A stretch of DNA of 7,461 nucleotides from Tidjanibacter sp. Its GTDB lineage: Bacteria; Bacteroidota; Bacteroidia; Bacteroidales; Rikenellaceae. Under the pieces are notes generated by a model that was given only the letters and a program-made list of their open reading frames with translations, made no database searches and was not told the DNA's origin. Where the stretch lies: assembly GCA_017628675.1 (NCBI GenBank), contig JAGBYS010000116.1, positions 1 to 7,461 on the forward strand, read 5' to 3'. Positions 1-6,461 of the stretch are shown here, piece after piece (position 1 is the stretch's first letter; every line of letters starts with the position of its first letter). The position numbers and the translations under genes are program-made.

Positions 1-1594
1 CGAGAGTTCGGCGCAAAGCACCCTGGGCACCTTCGCCCAGCGACAGACAAAACAGCTCGAACGCCGCAAAGAGCAGATAAACAAGCAGCTACAGAGTGCC
101 CAGGAGGCATTCACCAAGGCTCCTTGTGACTCTCTCAATATGGTCATCTATGAGCTCACACAGCAGGTGGGTGCAGTAGAAAAAGCTCTCGAGAGGATCG
201 CTCTCGAGGAGCAGGAGCGCATCCGTAAGGAGCAAGAGGAGGCCGCTCGTGCAGCCGAACTTGCTGCCCAGCAGGCGGAAGAGGCCGCAAGGCTTGCTGA
301 ACTCACAACCCAGGAGGCAGCCAGGGCAGACTCCATTGCACTTGCCTCGCAGGGCTCCGTAGTCGTTGAGCAAGAGGGCAATGCAAATGTGGCAAGCGAC
401 GAGGCCGCCACTCAAGGCGAGGTCGTTGTGGAAGAGCAAACTGCCCCCGCCGTGGAGGAGACAAATACCCCTCTTGCCCGTTTCTCGACAGCACTCGGAA
501 ACTTTGCGCTTATGGAGAGCGAGATTGGTGTACTTATTGATCAGTACAAAGAGGCTCACAGAAAGGCAACCGACGCACAGTTGGCATATAGCGGCGCCAC
601 AAGCCTGAAGAGCGCCCAGGAGCAGCTTAACACCTACAAAGAGGCGACGGCAACGCTCAAGAGCCTTGCAACCGACATAGCACTAAAGAGCGACCAACTC
701 TTCGAGAGCAAACTCGAGACCTATATCTCCCTTGCCGAAGAGGTTGGCGCCAACCATATGAGAGAGAAATACTCCAACATAATCAGGAGTATCGATAGTA
801 AGCAAGTGGGCAAGCTGAAAGACAGGTGTTCCGATGTTGATGTTGCGATGTATCCCTACCGACTTCGTGGTACCATTGAGCTCGAGATTGAGGTTGCCGA
901 GCTGTTGGGTTGCGAGGGCGCTGCTCCGCTGAAGCAGACCCTTGAGAATTTCAACCCCAACTATGCACTCTTTGCCAAAGTCAGGACTCCCGCCTACGCC
1001 GAGGCCAACTACGCAGCGGCCAAGATTGACAAGAAAAAGGCCTATGTACCAATCAGTTCGCTACCCAAGATTGAGATTCCGGCCGAGGGTGAGGTATTCT
1101 CCATTCAGGTTGCGGCCTACAGCAAACTGCCCAACTCGACCAGCGTTTTCCACAACGCCACCCCACTCTACCGTGAGACTCGCAGCGACGGTCTCACCTA
1201 CATCTATGTAGGCCTATACCCAACCGCCAAGAGCGCCACTGACGATATCACCAAGCTGAAAAATGCGGGCTTCAAGAAACCTACACTTGTATCTTGGCGC
1301 AATGGTGTTCGCCGCGACGACTCTGCAGCAAAGGGAAACAATGCCAACACGGTCACCTACTACCGCATTGAGATTAACGGAGTAGACTCGGCCCTGAATC
1401 CCTCCGTTCTTCAGGCCATCCGCCAGACCGCTCCAGGCAAGGAGATATCGAAGTTCAATGCCGCCGACGGCACCCTCGTCTACTCGGTTGGCAACTTCAA
1501 GAAGGAGTCCGAGGCAAGAGCTCTGGCTTCGGCCATCACCTCAGCCGATGCTTCACTCTCCGTCACGGTTGTGGAGTTCGAGCGAAAGAAGTAA
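1..1594 (+). CDS. Coiled-coil protein with two C-terminal SPOR-like modules (5' end outside window)
   Basis: The frame is open from base 2 to a TAA at 1592-1594, giving 530 visible residues. The first ATG (140) sits inside a continuous charged helix, so the true start is upstream of the window. Visible residues 1 to about 115 are rich in Glu, Gln, Arg and Ala and look like a long coiled coil. An acidic Ala/Val/Glu/Thr linker and a second helical stretch (about 155-260) follow. Residues about 365-438 begin FSIQVAAYS and fit a SPOR domain (beta-alpha-beta-beta-alpha-beta), with YIYVGLYPTAKSA in the centre. Residues about 453-529 begin YYRIEING, with LVYSVGNFKKESEA, and look like a second, diverged SPOR module. 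SPOR domains bind glycan strands lacking stem peptides, so a periplasmic or envelope role is inferred; no enzyme motif is visible. The gene ends at a strong terminator and is convergent with the next one. The SPOR assignment is fairly sure, the cellular role is not. Confidence 0.85.
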   Translation, partial: ESSAQSTLGTFAQRQTKQLERRKEQINKQLQSAQEAFTKAPCDSLNMVIYELTQQVGAVEKALERIALEEQERIRKEQEEAARAAELAAQQAEEAARLAELTTQEAARADSIALASQGSVVVEQEGNANVASDEAATQGEVVVEEQTAPAVEETNTPLARFSTALGNFALMESEIGVLIDQYKEAHRKATDAQLAYSGATSLKSAQEQLNTYKEATATLKSLATDIALKSDQLFESKLETYISLAEEVGANHMREKYSNIIRSIDSKQVGKLKDRCSDVDVAMYPYRLRGTIELEIEVAELLGCEGAAPLKQTLENFNPNYALFAKVRTPAYAEANYAAAKIDKKKAYVPISSLPKIEIPAEGEVFSIQVAAYSKLPNSTSVFHNATPLYRETRSDGLTYIYVGLYPTAKSATDDITKLKNAGFKKPTLVSWRNGVRRDDSAAKGNNANTVTYYRIEINGVDSALNPSVLQAIRQTAPGKEISKFNAADGTLVYSVGNFKKESEARALASAITSADASLSVTVVEFERKK

Positions 1595-1620
1595 TCTCTC
1601 TACGGACAATACAAAAGAAA

Positions 1621-1654
1621 AGCGCGGCACCTTGCGAGGTGCCGCGCTAATTTT
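1621..1654. terminator. Bidirectional intrinsic terminator between convergent genes
   Basis: A perfect 12-bp stem (AGCGCGGCACCT, loop TGCG, AGGTGCCGCGCT) occupies 1621-1648. On the + strand it is followed by AATTTT. On the - strand it is followed by TTTCTTTTGT, the complement of 1611-1620. It lies 27 bases after the SPOR gene stop and 20 bases beyond the stop of the opposing secreted-protein gene, so it can end both transcripts. Confidence 0.88.
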
Positions 1655-1673
1655 GCATTTAGAATATAAAACC

Positions 1674-2237
1674 CTAAAAACTAATAGCCAGCGTCATTCC
1701 TGGCGTAACATTTAGACTATTTCCCATAGGGGAATAATTTAGCGATGGATACATATCCACCGAAATTGAGGAATGGAATGTACGCATCATATCTGTTTCG
1801 TACATATTCTTAACCTTTGCCACCTTAACTGCATCCACAATACTCCAAATATTGAAACCAAGCCTAACAATAGAAAGCATCAAGTATGCCTCATCCATAT
1901 AGTTATTGTAGCATCCCTGGGCAACCAGACCCAAACCGACATTAATACCTACATGTGCAAAGCCTCGACCTGCCTCACCACAACAGATTTGCCCCAGACC
2001 AGGAATAAAGAACGAGCCAACACCTGCCCATCCTGGGCTATATTTCTTATAGCCACCATTCCAATCTGCAGGGCGATATATATGCTTCAACTCTTTGTAT
2101 TTCATTCCTGGATAAATAATTTGTTCGCCGCCATAGCTGGGCATACGCGAATAAATTGATGATCTTGCATTGCTTTGTGCATACATTGTGGTTGCGCCAA
2201 TAAGGCACGCTACCACCAACAATAGAAATTTTTTCAT
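1674..2237 (-). CDS. Small exported protein with glycine-rich PGLGQ hydrophobic hairpin, function unknown
   Basis: 187 residues. Residues 1-20 (MKKFLLLVVACLIGATTMYA) form a clear signal peptide, with likely cleavage at MYA|QSN. A Tyr/Pro-rich stretch follows (about 28-68). Residues 69-107 are glycine-rich and hydrophobic and contain FFIPGLGQ and GEAGRGFAHVG. A second hydrophobic stretch (117-138) runs into WSIVDAVKVAKVKNMY. The chain ends SLNVTPGMTLAISF; alternating residues with a terminal Phe are typical of outer-membrane strands. From memory, proteins with a PGLGQ hairpin followed by WSIVDAV and VAKVKNMY recur in Bacteroides as conserved hypotheticals; I know of no assigned function. Two short hydrophobic hairpins in a secreted protein suggest an envelope-associated product. 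The ATG at 2235-2237 is directly followed by the signal peptide. The gene is visibly more AT-rich than its neighbours and has its own gap of 339 bases upstream, so it is probably not in the lpd operon. Confidence 0.8.
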   Translation of the reverse strand: MKKFLLLVVACLIGATTMYAQSNARSSIYSRMPSYGGEQIIYPGMKYKELKHIYRPADWNGGYKKYSPGWAGVGSFFIPGLGQICCGEAGRGFAHVGINVGLGLVAQGCYNNYMDEAYLMLSIVRLGFNIWSIVDAVKVAKVKNMYETDMMRTFHSSISVDMYPSLNYSPMGNSLNVTPGMTLAISF

Positions 2238-2296
2238 AGAAATAATGTTTTAAGTTTGAAAATTAATGGGGTTTCAAGTAGTATTTGTTTCTGCAC

Positions 2297-2334
2297 AAAA
2301 AAAAGGAGCGCAGTACCTTTGTGTACATTGCTCC
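2297..2334 (-). terminator. Intrinsic terminator of the candidate small RNA (possibly also of lpd)
   Basis: On the - strand GGAGC (2334-2330) pairs with GCUCC (2309-2305). Inside this, GUAC (2326-2323) pairs with GUAC (2316-2313) around the loop ACAAAG, with a 3x3 internal loop between the two helices. Eight U follow directly (2304-2297). The U-run exists only in the - direction; on + the hairpin is preceded by A8 and has no T-run after it. The 5' arm reuses the GGAG that also closes the candidate RNA, so the outermost RNA pairs and the terminator cannot form together. Confidence 0.65.
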
Positions 2335-2455
2335 TACGAGGTGTTTGGCGATACCCAGACTTGCAATATAACGACAAAAGCCCACGCCCCAAGCGTGAGC
2401 ATTCTACCATTATCATTCCAAGTCTTTTACTTTAGTCGCCAAACTTTCGTAAGAG
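2331..2455 (-). ncRNA. Structured small RNA, 6S-like architecture (candidate)
   Basis: The two ends fold onto each other. Bases 2343-2351 (GTTTGGCGA) pair perfectly with 2436-2444 (TCGCCAAAC). Further out, 2335-2339 (TACGA) pair with 2447-2451 and 2331-2333 (CTC) with 2453-2455. Further in, 2357-2363 (AGACTTG) pair perfectly with 2419-2425. Then comes an AT-rich bubble of 16 and 18 bases (2364-2379 and 2401-2418), closed by an apical hairpin, 2380-2387 with 2393-2400. Read on the - strand the apical hairpin is GCUCACGC/GCGUGGGC, fully paired with one U-G. A long closing stem, a wide central bubble and an apical hairpin is the 6S RNA plan, in which the bubble mimics an open promoter and binds RNA polymerase. 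The length of about 125 bases is near what I recall for the short Bacteroidota 6S class (6S-Flavo). The strand is chosen from the terminator next to it. The identity is inference; a leader element of the downstream gene is the alternative. Confidence 0.5.
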
Positions 2456-2558
2456 AAACGATTATGCTAAAACGCTTTTTCTAATATGTATACTCTGCGC
2501 GTATTATTTTACGCATTTACCATAGGCAATCTTTATTTATCAGCTCAATATTAATATA

Positions 2559-2566
2559 CAAATATA
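2559..2566 (-). promoter_or_regulatory. Possible -7 promoter element (TATATTTG)
   Basis: On the - strand TATATTTG matches the Bacteroides -7 consensus TAnnTTTG, eleven bases past the lpd stop codon. I see no TTTG at the usual distance upstream, so it is half a promoter at best. It could drive the candidate small RNA, with a 5' extension of about 95 bases, or the downstream exported-protein gene. Confidence 0.25.
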
Positions 2567-2576
2567 CAATAAAATT

Positions 2577-3950
2577 CTACAACGCATCCTCGGTGGCCTC
2601 CAGAAGGCCCTCATACATTGTGGGATGGGCGTGTACGGTGGAGGCAATCTGACGGGCGGTGATGCCGAGCTGTTTTGCCAGCGTAGGCTCGCCAAGCATC
2701 TCCGTAACGCTTCCGCCAATAATGTGAGCACCAAGCAATTTCTCGCTCTTGGCGTCGTAGATAAGCTTCACGAAGCCATCCCTGTCACCTGCGGCAGTAG
2801 CCTTGCCCGAGGCCATAAACTGATACTTGCCAACTTTGATTTCGTAGCCCTCATCGGTAGCCTGCTTTTCGGTAAGGCCCACCATAGCCACCTCGGGGGT
2901 GGTATAGACACACGAAGGAATGGTCGTATAATCAATAGGTGTGGGATTCTCGCCCAGGATGGCCTCCACACAGACGGTAGCCTCGGCCGAGGCCACGTGT
3001 GCGAGTGCGGGGGTGGCAACGATATCGCCAATGGCATAAAGGCCCTCGACATTGGTGCGGAAGTAGTCATCCACAACCACCTTGTCGCGCTCAATCTTAA
3101 CGCCAAGTTCCTCCAGGCCAAGACCTTCCAAGTTGGACTTCACGCCCACAGCCGAAAGGACAACATCGGCCTTGAGGGTCTCTGCACCCTTCTTGCCCTC
3201 CACATCGACCTCGCAGCCATCCTCGCCAACACGCACAGCCTTCACAGCCGTGCCGGTCAGCACAGTGGCCTTCATCTTGCGGAACGAGCGCTCCAGAGTA
3301 CGGCTAACCTCCTCATCGGCGAGGGGCAACATTGCGGGCAGATACTCCACAATGGTAACCTTCACACCCAGAGCTGCATAGACCCAAGCAAACTCACAAC
3401 CAATAGCACCCGAGCCAACGATGATCATACTCTCGGGCAGCTCCGCCATGGTGAGAGCCTCACGCGAAGAGAGAATCCTCTTGCCATCCACGGGCATAAT
3501 GGGAATCTCACGGGGGCGTGAGCCCGTTGCCAAGATAATATGGTCTGCCTCAAGAGTTTCAGTTGTACCATCGCTCTTTGCGACCTCCACAATGCCCTTA
3601 GCTGCCACGCGACCAAAGCCCTCATAAACAGCCACGCCGGCCTTCTTGAAGAGGAAGGCAACGCCCTTATTCATCTGGTCGGCCACACCACGGCTACGAG
3701 CAACAATCTTATCGAGCGATGGCCTCACCTCACCCTCGAAGTCAATACCATACGAAGCAGCCGAGGTGAAGTAGTGGTAGACCTGTGCGCTCTTGAGCAT
3801 CGCCTTGGTGGGGATGCAACCCCAGTTGAGGCAGACACCACCGAGCTCCGCTTTCTCCACAACAGCCACCGACTTACCTCTCTTAGCAGCCTTCAGTGCG
3901 GCAACGTGTCCACCAGGACCGCTACCAATCACAACAATATCATATTTCAT
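2577..3950 (-). CDS. lpdA: Dihydrolipoyl dehydrogenase (E3)
   Basis: 457 residues, the usual length. It reoxidises dihydrolipoamide on 2-oxoacid dehydrogenase complexes or the glycine cleavage H protein, using FAD and passing electrons to NAD+, in the cytoplasm. Visible features in order: FAD-binding GSGPGG (9-14); the redox disulfide GGVCLNWGCIPTK (Cys40 and Cys45); ATGSRP (141-146); NAD-binding GSGAIG (179-184), followed by Glu202 at the end of the next strand, which favours NAD over NADP; the second FAD motif YAIGDI; and the C-terminal catalytic pair in HAHPTMYE (His442 and Glu447). All key residues are present. The start is the ATG at 3948-3950, right before the FAD motif. No E1, E2 or glycine-cleavage gene is in the window, so the partner complex cannot be named. 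It follows the C69 peptidase gene by 42 bases with no TAnnTTTG element in the gap, so cotranscription is likely. Confidence 0.97.
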   Translation of the reverse strand: MKYDIVVIGSGPGGHVAALKAAKRGKSVAVVEKAELGGVCLNWGCIPTKAMLKSAQVYHYFTSAASYGIDFEGEVRPSLDKIVARSRGVADQMNKGVAFLFKKAGVAVYEGFGRVAAKGIVEVAKSDGTTETLEADHIILATGSRPREIPIMPVDGKRILSSREALTMAELPESMIIVGSGAIGCEFAWVYAALGVKVTIVEYLPAMLPLADEEVSRTLERSFRKMKATVLTGTAVKAVRVGEDGCEVDVEGKKGAETLKADVVLSAVGVKSNLEGLGLEELGVKIERDKVVVDDYFRTNVEGLYAIGDIVATPALAHVASAEATVCVEAILGENPTPIDYTTIPSCVYTTPEVAMVGLTEKQATDEGYEIKVGKYQFMASGKATAAGDRDGFVKLIYDAKSEKLLGAHIIGGSVTEMLGEPTLAKQLGITARQIASTVHAHPTMYEGLLEATEDAL

Positions 3951-3992
3951 TTTGGTCCAGTTTTTTAGGTATAATATTTTCTCTCTTATGCC

Positions 3993-5633
3993 CTACTTCA
4001 CAACCTCAAGCACAGCATTGTCATCAGCAATTGCGCGAAGGAATTTCTCCGAGTAGCCAGGCTGATCGGGGAACGCGGGCTGTGAGGGGTGGTGGCCATT
4101 ATTGAGGAACTTACCCTCTGCGTCCTGTTTCTTGATGTTACCATCGATATACTTCACCATCAGGTAGTTGTCCAAGTTGCTCCACTTCTGCCAGAGCTCC
4201 TGAGCGGTATCGACGGAGTACTTTGTTACAGCATTTTTCATCTTCTTCTCATTGCTGAGCTCCGAGAAACGAGCGTCCATCTCGGCAACCTCTGCGAGTT
4301 TCGCATTCTCCCACTCGTCAATCACTCGGCGAACCTCGCCACCGATGTAGTCGTAACGCAGGTATGCAAACTGTGCAATGCGGTTGGTAATCCAGAACAT
4401 AGCCCTCTCATCGTAGGTCAGAATGTCACCGGTCTTCTCGCTCAAGCAAACGGGAACCTTAGTGGAGCCGCAATAGATAGGGGTAAGGGGCGAAGTGGCT
4501 GCATCGTCAGTACCAAACCAGATAATGCCACCTACGGGATCGGGAAGATCTCTACGAGCCTGAGCCACAAACCAGAAGCCGGTCTGCTGAGTGGCGATTG
4601 CCCTCTCCTGCACATACTCAACACCATCTACCTCGAAGCCCATAGGACGCCAGCGGTAAGGCAGTTTGCTGCCACCTGCGCCAATGTCGGTGGTCATATC
4701 CATAACGGTGCCCTCGTAGTGGTCACGCATCATATCGAAGATATCCTTGGGAGAGATTTTGCGGTTGGGCTTAACCCAGAGGGGCATACGGTTTGCGGGA
4801 TTGTGGCCGAGTGCATAGTCCTCATAGGCCTCCATACCATCGGCAAAACGGCGGAAGAAGCTCCAAACCCTTGCCTCGCAGCCACGCATTGCGCTGAAAT
4901 CCAGGGGTGCATAGGTGTCGCTGAAGCTAAAGTCCTCATCGCTACCATTGTAGTAACCCATCTCGCGTGCAAACGAGATTACATCCTCTGCGTAGAGGCA
5001 GTTCTCGGGGTCATTCTTGGGGAAAGTGGTGATGCGGGCGTGGTTGGCGTGAGCCGAGATGCAACCGTCGGGAATACGGCGAGCCACCCACACAATACCC
5101 TTGCGACCGGGGCCCTTACCAATGAGCTCCATAATCCAAATCTCATCTTTGTCGGCAATAGTAAAGCTCTCACCGCTCGATGCATAGCCGTGGGTGTTGG
5201 CCAACTTAACGATAATGTCAATAGCCTCGCGTGCGGTTTTTGCCCTCTGGAGGGTGATGTAGATGAGCGAGCCGTAGTCGATGCGACCTTCGGGATCCTC
5301 GAGTTCACTGCGGCCACCATAGGTAGTCTCACCAATGATGAGCTGATACTCATTCATATTACCGATGGTCGAATAGGTCTTGGCCACCTGAGGGATGTCG
5401 CCCAAGTAGCGGCTTGTATCCCACTCAAATACGCTAAGCATAGCATTTTTACCGAAAGTGTCGGCAGGAGTGTGATAGAGAGCGCCATAGAGTTGATGTG
5501 AGTCGGCGGCGTAGGAAACGATGTTGGAGCCGTCGGTCGAAGCGCCACGCGTAACGATGAGATTGGTGCAGGCCAATGCGCTACCCCAAGCCAAAACGGA
5601 GGCAAGAATGGTTACAAATAGTTTTTTGTTCAT
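3993..5633 (-). CDS. Secreted C69-family dipeptidase (N-terminal nucleophile Cys)
   Basis: 546 residues from the ATG at 5631-5633. Residues 1-21 are a signal peptide (MNKKLFVTILASVLAWGSALA), followed by Cys22 in CTNLIVTRGASTDGS. In family C69 (PepD-like Ntn hydrolases) the mature N-terminal Cys is the nucleophile, so cleavage after ALA would expose it directly. ALA-C is not a good lipobox, because the hydrophobic residue expected at -3 is Ala, so I do not call a lipoprotein. Further family-type segments are GETTYGGRSEL, DYGSLIYITLQRAKTAREAI, SGESFTIADKDEIWIMELIG and ISAHANHARI. The length fits the Bacteroides members I recall. It should hydrolyse short peptides in the periplasm or outside. 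The in-frame upstream start at 5711 is rejected because a well-formed promoter lies between it and 5633. The gene is first in a likely two-gene transcript with lpd and is divergent from yggS. The family is certain; substrates are unknown. Confidence 0.93.
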   Translation of the reverse strand: MNKKLFVTILASVLAWGSALACTNLIVTRGASTDGSNIVSYAADSHQLYGALYHTPADTFGKNAMLSVFEWDTSRYLGDIPQVAKTYSTIGNMNEYQLIIGETTYGGRSELEDPEGRIDYGSLIYITLQRAKTAREAIDIIVKLANTHGYASSGESFTIADKDEIWIMELIGKGPGRKGIVWVARRIPDGCISAHANHARITTFPKNDPENCLYAEDVISFAREMGYYNGSDEDFSFSDTYAPLDFSAMRGCEARVWSFFRRFADGMEAYEDYALGHNPANRMPLWVKPNRKISPKDIFDMMRDHYEGTVMDMTTDIGAGGSKLPYRWRPMGFEVDGVEYVQERAIATQQTGFWFVAQARRDLPDPVGGIIWFGTDDAATSPLTPIYCGSTKVPVCLSEKTGDILTYDERAMFWITNRIAQFAYLRYDYIGGEVRRVIDEWENAKLAEVAEMDARFSELSNEKKMKNAVTKYSVDTAQELWQKWSNLDNYLMVKYIDGNIKKQDAEGKFLNNGHHPSQPAFPDQPGYSEKFLRAIADDNAVLEVVK

Positions 5634-5675
5634 AGTTATTAGAGTTAAAATGTTTAGTTTCTTGCTGACAAACAA

Positions 5676-5708
5676 CAAATATAGAAAATTATCTCTAAAT
5701 TTGCCAAA
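5676..5708 (-). promoter_or_regulatory. Bacteroides-type promoter of the C69 peptidase gene
   Basis: On the - strand TTTG (5708-5705), 21 bases, then TATATTTG (5683-5676). This matches the Bacteroides sigma consensus TTTG, spacer of about 19-21, TAnnTTTG in both boxes. Transcription would begin near 5670, leaving a leader of about 35 bases before the ATG at 5633. This supports the shorter protein start. Confidence 0.7.
5696..5703 (+). promoter_or_regulatory. Probable -7 element of the yggS promoter
   Basis: TAAATTTG matches TAnnTTTG and lies 20 bases before the yggS ATG (5724), which would give a very short leader. No TTTG is found at the expected distance upstream; the nearest similar bases (TTTC at 5658-5661) are too far away. 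The element sits inside the spacer of the opposing C69 promoter and one base from that promoter's TTTG. Confidence 0.45.
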
Positions 5709-5723
5709 CAAACCGATACTAAA

Positions 5724-6389
5724 ATGTCAATTAAGCAACAAATAGAGCAACTGCACGCCACCCTTCCCGAGGATGTGACGCTTGTTGCAGTGTCCAAATT
5801 TCACCCTGCAGAGGCAATTATCGAGGCCTACGAGGCAGGTCAGCGCATCTTTGGCGAGAGCCGTCCGCAGGAGATGGCCGCCAAAGCAGCCACCCTTCCA
5901 GAGGATATTGAGTGGCATATGATTGGCCACCTGCAGACCAACAAAGTCAAGATGATTGCCCCTTTCGTGAAGCTCATCCACTCCGTAGATAGCCCTCGAT
6001 TGCTGGCCGAAATCAACCGCTGGGGCGAGAAATGCGGTCGTACGATAGACTTTCTATTTGAAATTCATCTTGCTAAGGATGAGAGCAAAAGCGGCTGGGA
6101 CCTCGAGGAGTTCTCGAACTTCATAGAATCCGACACCCTCGCCTCACTGAAGTGGGTGCGCCCGAGGGGCCTTATGACCATCGGCACACTCACCGATGAC
6201 ATTGAGCAAAACAAACAGGAATTCAAAACCCTCAGGCAGATGTTCGACTCGCTCAAGGGGCGTTTCTCGGAGAGTTTCGACACCGTATCGATGGGTATGA
6301 CATCCGACTACGAGGAGGCCATCGAGTGTGGCAGCACAATGGTCCGCATCGGCTCAATGATCTTCGGCGAGAGGGACTACTCAAAATAG
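5724..6389 (+). CDS. yggS: YggS/PLPBP family pyridoxal-phosphate homeostasis protein
   Basis: 221 residues, close to the usual 225-235. The protein is a single TIM-like barrel that binds pyridoxal 5'-phosphate without known catalysis. It buffers the vitamin B6 pool and indirectly affects amino-acid metabolism, in the cytoplasm. The PLP lysine is Lys25 in VAVSKFHP. Other family marks in order: GQRIFGESRPQE (about 39-50), WHMIGHLQTNK, IHSVDSPRLLAEI, RPRGLMTIG, and the phosphate-binding region SMGMTSDYEEAIECGSTMVR running into IGSMIFGER. All are intact. The FGES form, where many proteobacterial members have FGEN, is as I recall normal for Bacteroidota. The ATG at 5724 starts the protein at the usual distance before the PLP lysine. 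The gene is divergent from the C69 peptidase gene, ends at a strong terminator and appears to be transcribed alone. Confidence 0.95.
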   Translation: MSIKQQIEQLHATLPEDVTLVAVSKFHPAEAIIEAYEAGQRIFGESRPQEMAAKAATLPEDIEWHMIGHLQTNKVKMIAPFVKLIHSVDSPRLLAEINRWGEKCGRTIDFLFEIHLAKDESKSGWDLEEFSNFIESDTLASLKWVRPRGLMTIGTLTDDIEQNKQEFKTLRQMFDSLKGRFSESFDTVSMGMTSDYEEAIECGSTMVRIGSMIFGERDYSK

Positions 6390-6406
6390 CCACTACATTG
6401 GAACAC

Positions 6407-6439
6407 AAAAGGCAGTCGCAACTGTAGCGACTGCCTTTT
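6407..6439. terminator. Bidirectional intrinsic terminator between yggS and the M23 gene
   Basis: AAAAGGCAGTCGC (6407-6419), a 7-base loop and GCGACTGCCTTTT (6427-6439) form a perfect 13-bp stem whose outer four pairs are A-T. The T-run on + and its counterpart on - let it work in both directions. It starts 18 bases after the yggS stop and lies 23 bases beyond the stop of the convergent M23 peptidase gene. Confidence 0.88.
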
Positions 6440-6461
6440 ATTATACTATCATATATACACC

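Larger units (their letters stand above)
2238..2576. other. Non-coding AT-rich intergenic region
   Basis: These 339 bases lie between the start of the small exported-protein gene and the stop of lpd, both on the - strand. The short open frames across it (for example 2266-2484 on + and 2234-2416 on -) have no convincing start, composition or recognisable product. The content I can support is a structured RNA (2331-2455), an intrinsic terminator on the - strand (2297-2334) and possible promoter elements. The stretch 2456-2550 is AT-rich and carries only a short inverted repeat, GCGTA/TACGC, at 2499-2514. Confidence 0.8.

Noticed and set aside
89..559. 156-codon open frame on - opposite the SPOR gene
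   Set aside because: Mirror of the Glu/Ala-rich coiled-coil codons in the same register; the Cys/Leu-rich translation has no recognisable features.
1773..2159. 128-codon open frame on + opposite the small exported protein
   Set aside because: Low-quality translation rich in Cys, His, Thr and Asn without motifs; the - strand frame has a signal peptide and family-like segments.
2457..2480. Terminator for a + strand version of the structured RNA
   Set aside because: AGAGAAACG can pair with the CGCTTTTTCT stretch only with a bulged C, and the T-run is consumed in the stem, so it is not a convincing intrinsic terminator.
2266..2484. 72-codon frame on + and overlapping 60-codon frame on - (2234-2416) in the gap
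   Set aside because: Both run through the RNA hairpin and terminator, show no protein features, and are explained by chance in this AT-rich gap.
2499..2514. Inverted repeat GCGTA/TACGC as a terminator of lpd
   Set aside because: The stem is only 5 bp and no T-run follows on either strand.
2625..3521. 298-codon open frame on + opposite lpd
   Set aside because: Same register effect as in the C69 gene; lpd on - has every catalytic motif.
4089..5501. 470-codon open frame on + opposite the C69 gene
   Set aside because: It is in exact codon register with the real gene (positions divisible by 3 on both strands), so it stays open only because the sense strand rarely uses TTA, CTA and TCA codons. 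The - strand protein has a signal peptide and clear family motifs.
5634..5711. 26-residue N-terminal extension of the C69 peptidase (start at 5711)
   Set aside because: A two-box Bacteroides promoter lies inside it, and starting at 5633 puts a standard signal peptide first.
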